Part shown: piece by piece, positions 14,985 to 17,573 of the stretch | Numbering within the stretch: the first letter of the stretch is position 1 | Layout: every line of letters begins with the position of its first letter | From: Acidobacteriota bacterium | GTDB taxonomy: Bacteria > Acidobacteriota > Terriglobia > Terriglobales > Acidobacteriaceae | NCBI GenBank assembly: GCA_021799405.1 | Contig: JAJZAL010000098.1 | Location: 1 to 17,573 of the forward strand | Length of the DNA stretch: 17,573 nucleotides | Direction: 5' to 3' | Made by a program: the position numbers and the translations under genes | Notes under the pieces: generated by a model | Database searches by the model: none | The model's input: the letters and a program-made list of their open reading frames with translations, nothing else | Told to the model about the DNA's origin: nothing

Positions 14985-16457
14985 TTACTGGCACGGAGAT
15001 GGAGGCGCGGATTGCAAGTCGAACACAAATGTGTGGTAAACGGTGTCTTCATATACGTTGGCATATTCAAGGCACCCTACATTAGTCGACCCCAAAATTA
15101 CTTGGGCGGTGTGGCTCAAGCCGTTGAATATCCCAGAGCTCTGCGTCTGAGACCACTCAAACGATTGCTTGTTATTTATCGAAAAGCCTGTTCCAAAGCC
15201 GAGAAAGGTGGGGGAGTTCCATCCGAACCCTGACACAAATCCTACGCTGTAGTCCTGCTTCTGTGACTCCGTTGTGCTCTGCATATTCGAATCATCGATG
15301 GAGTACGATTCAGTCACAGGACCAGAGCCGCTCTGTTGCGGTCCCTCCAATGTAAGAGACTGCCCCAAGCTGACGAAGCGGTTATTATTGACCGACGTTG
15401 GAGCGACGGTCTGATTGATTCCAACCATAGGGTCTTGCGCCACGATAGTGGCGAAATCACTTGGCAGGCAACCACAGGCATTGGCATTGGTACATTGGGC
15501 AGGAGGTAGAGCGTTGGCGCATATATGCTCGAATCCTGGATAGGTTCCGAAGGCCAACTGCTGAGGCTCAAGGTACAATGTACCCATCTGAGATGGATTC
15601 TGAAAAGCATAGACGTTGCTGTTCATCACATCGCCGTACACTTGTTCGCCGCTAGTGAGATAGAACGAAGGCGTGTACAGGGCCGAGTTCGGTCCGGTCT
15701 TGTACAAATAGACTGCTGGGTTCAGGAGCACGAAAATCTGGTCCTGAGTGTGGTCGATATTTTGGCTTGTCGAATGCAGTTGATTGCCGGAGGTTACGGT
15801 AAGCGTAGACGAGAATGATTGGGAATCTCCTTCCGTTTGCCCCCAGCCTATCGTGACACCGTGTGTCATGGTGAAGTTACCTGGCGTCTTGTCTGTCTGG
15901 GTAAAGCTAACGCTGTCGGAGGTTCCAAAGTTATTAGTGATCGATGAAGTATCTCCGCCCGTAACACCATCCGCGAAGCCGTTCGAGCTATCGTTGCCCG
16001 GCGGGTCGTAAAGAATAGACACTACCTTATACAGTGGCGCAATCTCCGCCGCAGCTGTCAAATTACAGGTGACGGTCGCAGTTACTGTCAAACCCTGCTG
16101 CCCGGAGATCTGCGGATTGTAAGTGTAAGAGAATGTGGCGTTTTGCGTTTCGTTCTGAGTCATTGTAGCCGGGGCGTAACAGCTTCCAACACCGGTTGCC
16201 GTGCCCAACGCGCGAACGCCGGATGGGAATTGAAAAGAAATATATCCGTTGCTCTGGTCCAGGGAGTCCTGACCGTTCTGAACCATGGCATAAGACGCCT
16301 GATTGGAAACTGTTACATTCTCCGTGACGGGCTGATTCGGCACCGTGACATTGTTCAAAGTTGCGCTGACAGATTCTGTGTATTGAGCAAAACAGGTAAC
16401 TGAGCCGATAATCCCAATTATCGCCGTCATTAAAGACCAAACCAAGGCACGACGCAT
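14985..16457 (-). CDS. Secreted Ser/Thr/Asn-rich protein of unknown function (cargo gene 1)
   Basis: The 490-residue protein starts at ATG 16455-16457, chosen because GGAGGG lies 4-5 nt upstream; ATG 16469 has no ribosome binding site and overlaps that motif. A clear signal peptide (MRRALVWSLMTAIIGIIG, cut CFA-Q after residue 24) shows export. The mature protein is rich in Ser, Thr, Asn and Gln and in predicted beta-strands. Its N-terminal part resembles a beta-sandwich repeat (SVSATLNNVTVPNQPVTENV). The middle has YKVVSILYDPPGNDSSNGF, then alternating polar strands (SVSFTQTDKTPGNFTMTHG, SQSFSSTLTVTSGNQ). A cysteine cluster C313-X8-C322-X5-C328-X-C330 follows, and the end is VYEDTVYHTFVFDL. 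I do not recognise a named domain. The alternating amphipathic strands recall aerolysin-like pore-forming or coat proteins, but this is only a guess. Codon GC is lower than in the neighbours. It is the first gene after the element's promoter. Confidence 0.75.
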   Translation of the reverse strand: MRRALVWSLMTAIIGIIGSVTCFAQYTESVSATLNNVTVPNQPVTENVTVSNQASYAMVQNGQDSLDQSNGYISFQFPSGVRALGTATGVGSCYAPATMTQNETQNATFSYTYNPQISGQQGLTVTATVTCNLTAAAEIAPLYKVVSILYDPPGNDSSNGFADGVTGGDTSSITNNFGTSDSVSFTQTDKTPGNFTMTHGVTIGWGQTEGDSQSFSSTLTVTSGNQLHSTSQNIDHTQDQIFVLLNPAVYLYKTGPNSALYTPSFYLTSGEQVYGDVMNSNVYAFQNPSQMGTLYLEPQQLAFGTYPGFEHICANALPPAQCTNANACGCLPSDFATIVAQDPMVGINQTVAPTSVNNNRFVSLGQSLTLEGPQQSGSGPVTESYSIDDSNMQSTTESQKQDYSVGFVSGFGWNSPTFLGFGTGFSINNKQSFEWSQTQSSGIFNGLSHTAQVILGSTNVGCLEYANVYEDTVYHTFVFDLQSAPPSPCQ

Positions 16458-16646
16458 TTTACCCTCCATGGGGGGGCCGGACAGCAGGGTGATCTTCCCA
16501 GTTCAACACGGCGTACTCGGCCGGCCGACGATGAAAGCGCTCAAAGTGTGCGCAATACGAAGAACGCCTCAATCTTCCGTCTTACCGATTTCCATCCGGC
16601 CAGGAATTCGGAGCGAAGACAGGCAGTGTAAATCGTGCAGAACAAA

Positions 16647-16675
16647 TATATATCTACGTTACTTATCTTTGTCAA
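16647..16675 (-). promoter_or_regulatory. Near-consensus sigma-70 promoter of the cargo genes
   Basis: On the minus strand a perfect -35 TTGACA (16675-16670) is followed by a 17-bp spacer and a -10 TATATA (16652-16647), one base from consensus. Transcription would start near 16640, giving a leader of about 180 nt before ATG 16457. The surrounding AT-rich patch contrasts with the rest of the window. Confidence 0.75.
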
Positions 16676-16716
16676 GATATTCCGGGAGATATCATTGATA
16701 TGACGCCGGATGATAT
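16676..16716. promoter_or_regulatory. GATAT repeat cluster upstream of the cargo promoter
   Basis: GATAT occurs four times in 41 bp (16676, 16688, 16697, 16712). Two copies are in the longer repeat CCGGnnGATAT (16682-16692 and 16706-16716, 24 bp apart), and ATATCA-T-TGATAT (16689-16701) is a perfect 6-1-6 inverted repeat. All lie just upstream of the -35 hexamer, the usual place for activator binding. Recombinase arm sites are another option given the position near the element's end. Confidence 0.45.
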
Positions 16717-16805
16717 TTACATCGAGACAGTATCGCGGGCCTATCGGCCGGAGTAACTGCCGTCCTTCGGGTAATGCGGCTGCCTGAAGCCATCCGGCCC
16801 CTTGC

Positions 16806-17258
16806 TCATTCCCTGCACTCAGTCTTCTGGTCCATCGTAAGCGCCTTGCGGATGACGTTCACGGTAAAATCCTGCACGCCGTCCAGTTCGTCCGGGCCGG
16901 CCCAGCGCGCGCGCACCGCGTCGCTTGCGCAAACGACGCCATCGGCGCTCTGTTCCTCGCTCAAATGGCACAGGAAATCCACCAGCAAGTAGTGGTAGCG
17001 CACGCGGCCTTCTTCATCGAGGGAGATGCGATCGAAAACATCCACAATGGTCAGCGGGGTGACCTCTAATCCCGTTTCTTCCTCGACCTCGCGCACCACG
17101 CCCTCTTCGAGCGATTCGCCGAGTTCGAGCGCGCCGCCGGGCAGCGACCACTCGCCCTTGAGCGGCTCCTGCCCACGCTCGATCAGCAGAACGCGGCCCT
17201 GGTGGACAATGACCGCGCCCACTCCGACAATCGGCGCCTCGGGATATTCACGTTTCAT
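16806..17258 (-). CDS. Nudix hydrolase with replaced C-terminal tail
   Basis: The 150-residue protein has a complete Nudix box at residues 42-64 (GX5EX7REVEEETGL: G42, E48, R56, E57, E60, E61, G63), which binds the metal and cleaves a nucleoside diphosphate linked to another group X. The preceding GEWSLPGG and the overall length fit small ADP-ribose/NTP-type Nudix pyrophosphatases; the substrate cannot be fixed. The ATG at 17256-17258 overlaps the nitroreductase stop as ATGA, so translation is coupled. Residues 125-143 (LDGVQDFTVNVIRKALTMD) are encoded by the right copy of the 57-bp repeat. The last seven residues, QKTECRE, differ from AESRREG encoded after the left copy, which suggests that the tail now comes from the inserted element. 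The tail lies outside the catalytic core, so activity is probably retained. Confidence 0.92.
   Translation of the reverse strand: MKREYPEAPIVGVGAVIVHQGRVLLIERGQEPLKGEWSLPGGALELGESLEEGVVREVEEETGLEVTPLTIVDVFDRISLDEEGRVRYHYLLVDFLCHLSEEQSADGVVCASDAVRARWAGPDELDGVQDFTVNVIRKALTMDQKTECRE
16830..16886. repeat. 57-bp perfect direct repeat, right copy
   Basis: This copy is identical to 13665-13721 and lies inside the 3' end of the intact Nudix gene. It codes on the minus strand for Nudix residues 125-143, so exactly 19 codons are duplicated. Confidence 0.97.
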
Positions 17259-17573
17259 TCGAAATTGAGCGGCTTGCCGTATTCATCGTCAAATATCAGC
17301 CGCGAGGGCTTGAACCGCCCGCCAAAATATTTGTCCGCGCCCTTGCGGTGGCCGAGCCCCAGCAACGCCACGACGCGATAACTGAGGGGCAATTTGAGGA
17401 CTTCTGCCACTTTGTCCTGCTCGTAGCCTTCCATGGGAGCCGTATCGTAGCCCATTACTTCGGCCGTCCACATCATGGTAGTCACGGCAATCATCACGTG
17501 GCGGTTGAGCCAGGCTTCGAGATTGGGGTGATGCGTGAGGTAGTGGGGAATGCTCTTCTTCGCCTGGTCGGCA
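17255..17573 (-). CDS. Nitroreductase family protein (C-terminal part, N-terminus outside window)
   Basis: The visible 105 C-terminal residues (frame open to the right edge) read ADQAKKSIPHYLTHHPNLEAWLNRHVMIAVTTMMW and so on, with the family motif EVMGYDTAPMEGYEQDKVAEVLKLP and YRVVALLGLGHRKGADKYFGGRFKPSRLIF. This is the C-terminal half of NfsB-like FMN-dependent nitroreductases, which reduce nitro groups or quinones with NAD(P)H as homodimers; the GLGHR-type segment contacts FMN phosphate. The N-terminal FMN-binding R-S-R region is outside the window. Its TGA (17255-17257) overlaps the Nudix ATG, so both genes belong to one transcript. Confidence 0.88.
   Translation of the reverse strand, partial: ADQAKKSIPHYLTHHPNLEAWLNRHVMIAVTTMMWTAEVMGYDTAPMEGYEQDKVAEVLKLPLSYRVVALLGLGHRKGADKYFGGRFKPSRLIFDDEYGKPLNFE

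Larger units (their letters stand above)
16458..16805. other. Intergenic and leader region at the right end of the inserted element
   Basis: This 348-bp gap holds the promoter (16647-16675), a cluster of GATAT motifs (16676-16716), a roughly 180-nt leader with a perfect 12-bp palindrome TCGGCCGGCCGA (16517-16528), and GGCCGG (16746-16751) / CCGGCC (16794-16799), which could pair across 42 bases. I see no convincing gene in it on either strand. Confidence 0.6.
13722..16886. mobile_element. Putative inserted element bounded by 57-bp direct repeats
   Basis: The segment lies between two exact 57-bp direct repeats and separates the Nudix gene from its own duplicated 3' end. The interval as given includes one repeat copy (3165 bp). 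Base composition differs from the flanks: a sampled line at 15241-15300 has 30 G+C of 60, while 13321-13380 and 17101-17160 each have 43 of 60. It carries two minus-strand genes for exported proteins, one near-consensus promoter and no integrase, transposase or terminal inverted repeats that I can see. A 57-bp duplication is too long for ordinary insertion-sequence target duplications. It fits better with site-specific integration into the 3' end of a gene, which restores the reading frame, or with a recombination-generated duplication. The mechanism is inferred. Confidence 0.6.

Noticed and set aside
13665..16886. Insertion sequence or composite transposon with target-site duplication
   Set aside because: No transposase and no terminal inverted repeats are visible, and 57 bp is far longer than known IS target duplications.

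Overview
The window reads as a chromosomal segment of an acidobacterium (Terriglobia/Acidobacteriaceae-like). This is inferred from high-GC coding sequence, strong AGGAGG-type ribosome binding sites, and protein families typical of that group: a PagL/acyloxyacyl-hydrolase-like outer-membrane protein, a GH39 xylosidase, MacA-like adaptors, TGSG-repeat DUF4097-like proteins and Ig-domain lipoproteins. No rRNA, tRNA or CRISPR array was seen.

Layout. Positions 1-515 (minus) hold the N-terminal part of a PagL-like lipid A deacylase. Then come yebC (minus, 704-1450) with its terminator, a secreted GH39 beta-xylosidase (plus, 1770-3299) with a possible LacI-type operator upstream and a strong terminator downstream, and an aldo/keto reductase (minus, 3386-4441). 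A MacA/HlyD-type membrane fusion protein (plus, 4594-5808) and a TGSG-repeat exported protein (plus, 5876-6739) follow. The latter converges on glycogen synthase glgA (minus, 6815-8269) across a bidirectional terminator. A PIG3-like quinone oxidoreductase (minus, 8397-9386) is divergent from rsmA/ksgA (plus, 9515-10348). A small DUF2007-like protein (minus) precedes a purB-ubiX pair (plus, 10694-12625). An alpha/beta hydrolase (minus, 12626-13651) converges on ubiX with no gap.

The right end is the most interesting part. A nitroreductase (minus, runs off the window) overlaps a Nudix hydrolase by 4 bp. The last codons of the Nudix gene are present twice, as a perfect 57-bp direct repeat at 13665-13721 and 16830-16886. 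The left copy continues in frame into an old-looking Nudix C-terminus that overlaps the start of the alpha/beta hydrolase by 11 bp. The simplest reading is that nitroreductase-nudix-hydrolase was once a compact overlapping operon. A segment of about 3.1 kb was later inserted at the 3' end of nudix, restoring the Nudix reading frame with a new C-terminal tail.

The inserted segment has visibly lower GC. It carries only two genes, both on the minus strand: a secreted, Ser/Thr/Asn-rich, cysteine-bearing protein of about 490 residues and an Ig-domain lipoprotein of 392 residues. A near-consensus sigma-70 promoter (TTGACA-17 bp-TATATA) with a cluster of GATAT repeats drives them, and a perfect 12-bp stem-loop separates them. 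No integrase or transposase is visible. It therefore looks like a non-autonomous or decayed integrated cargo element encoding two exported proteins of unknown function.
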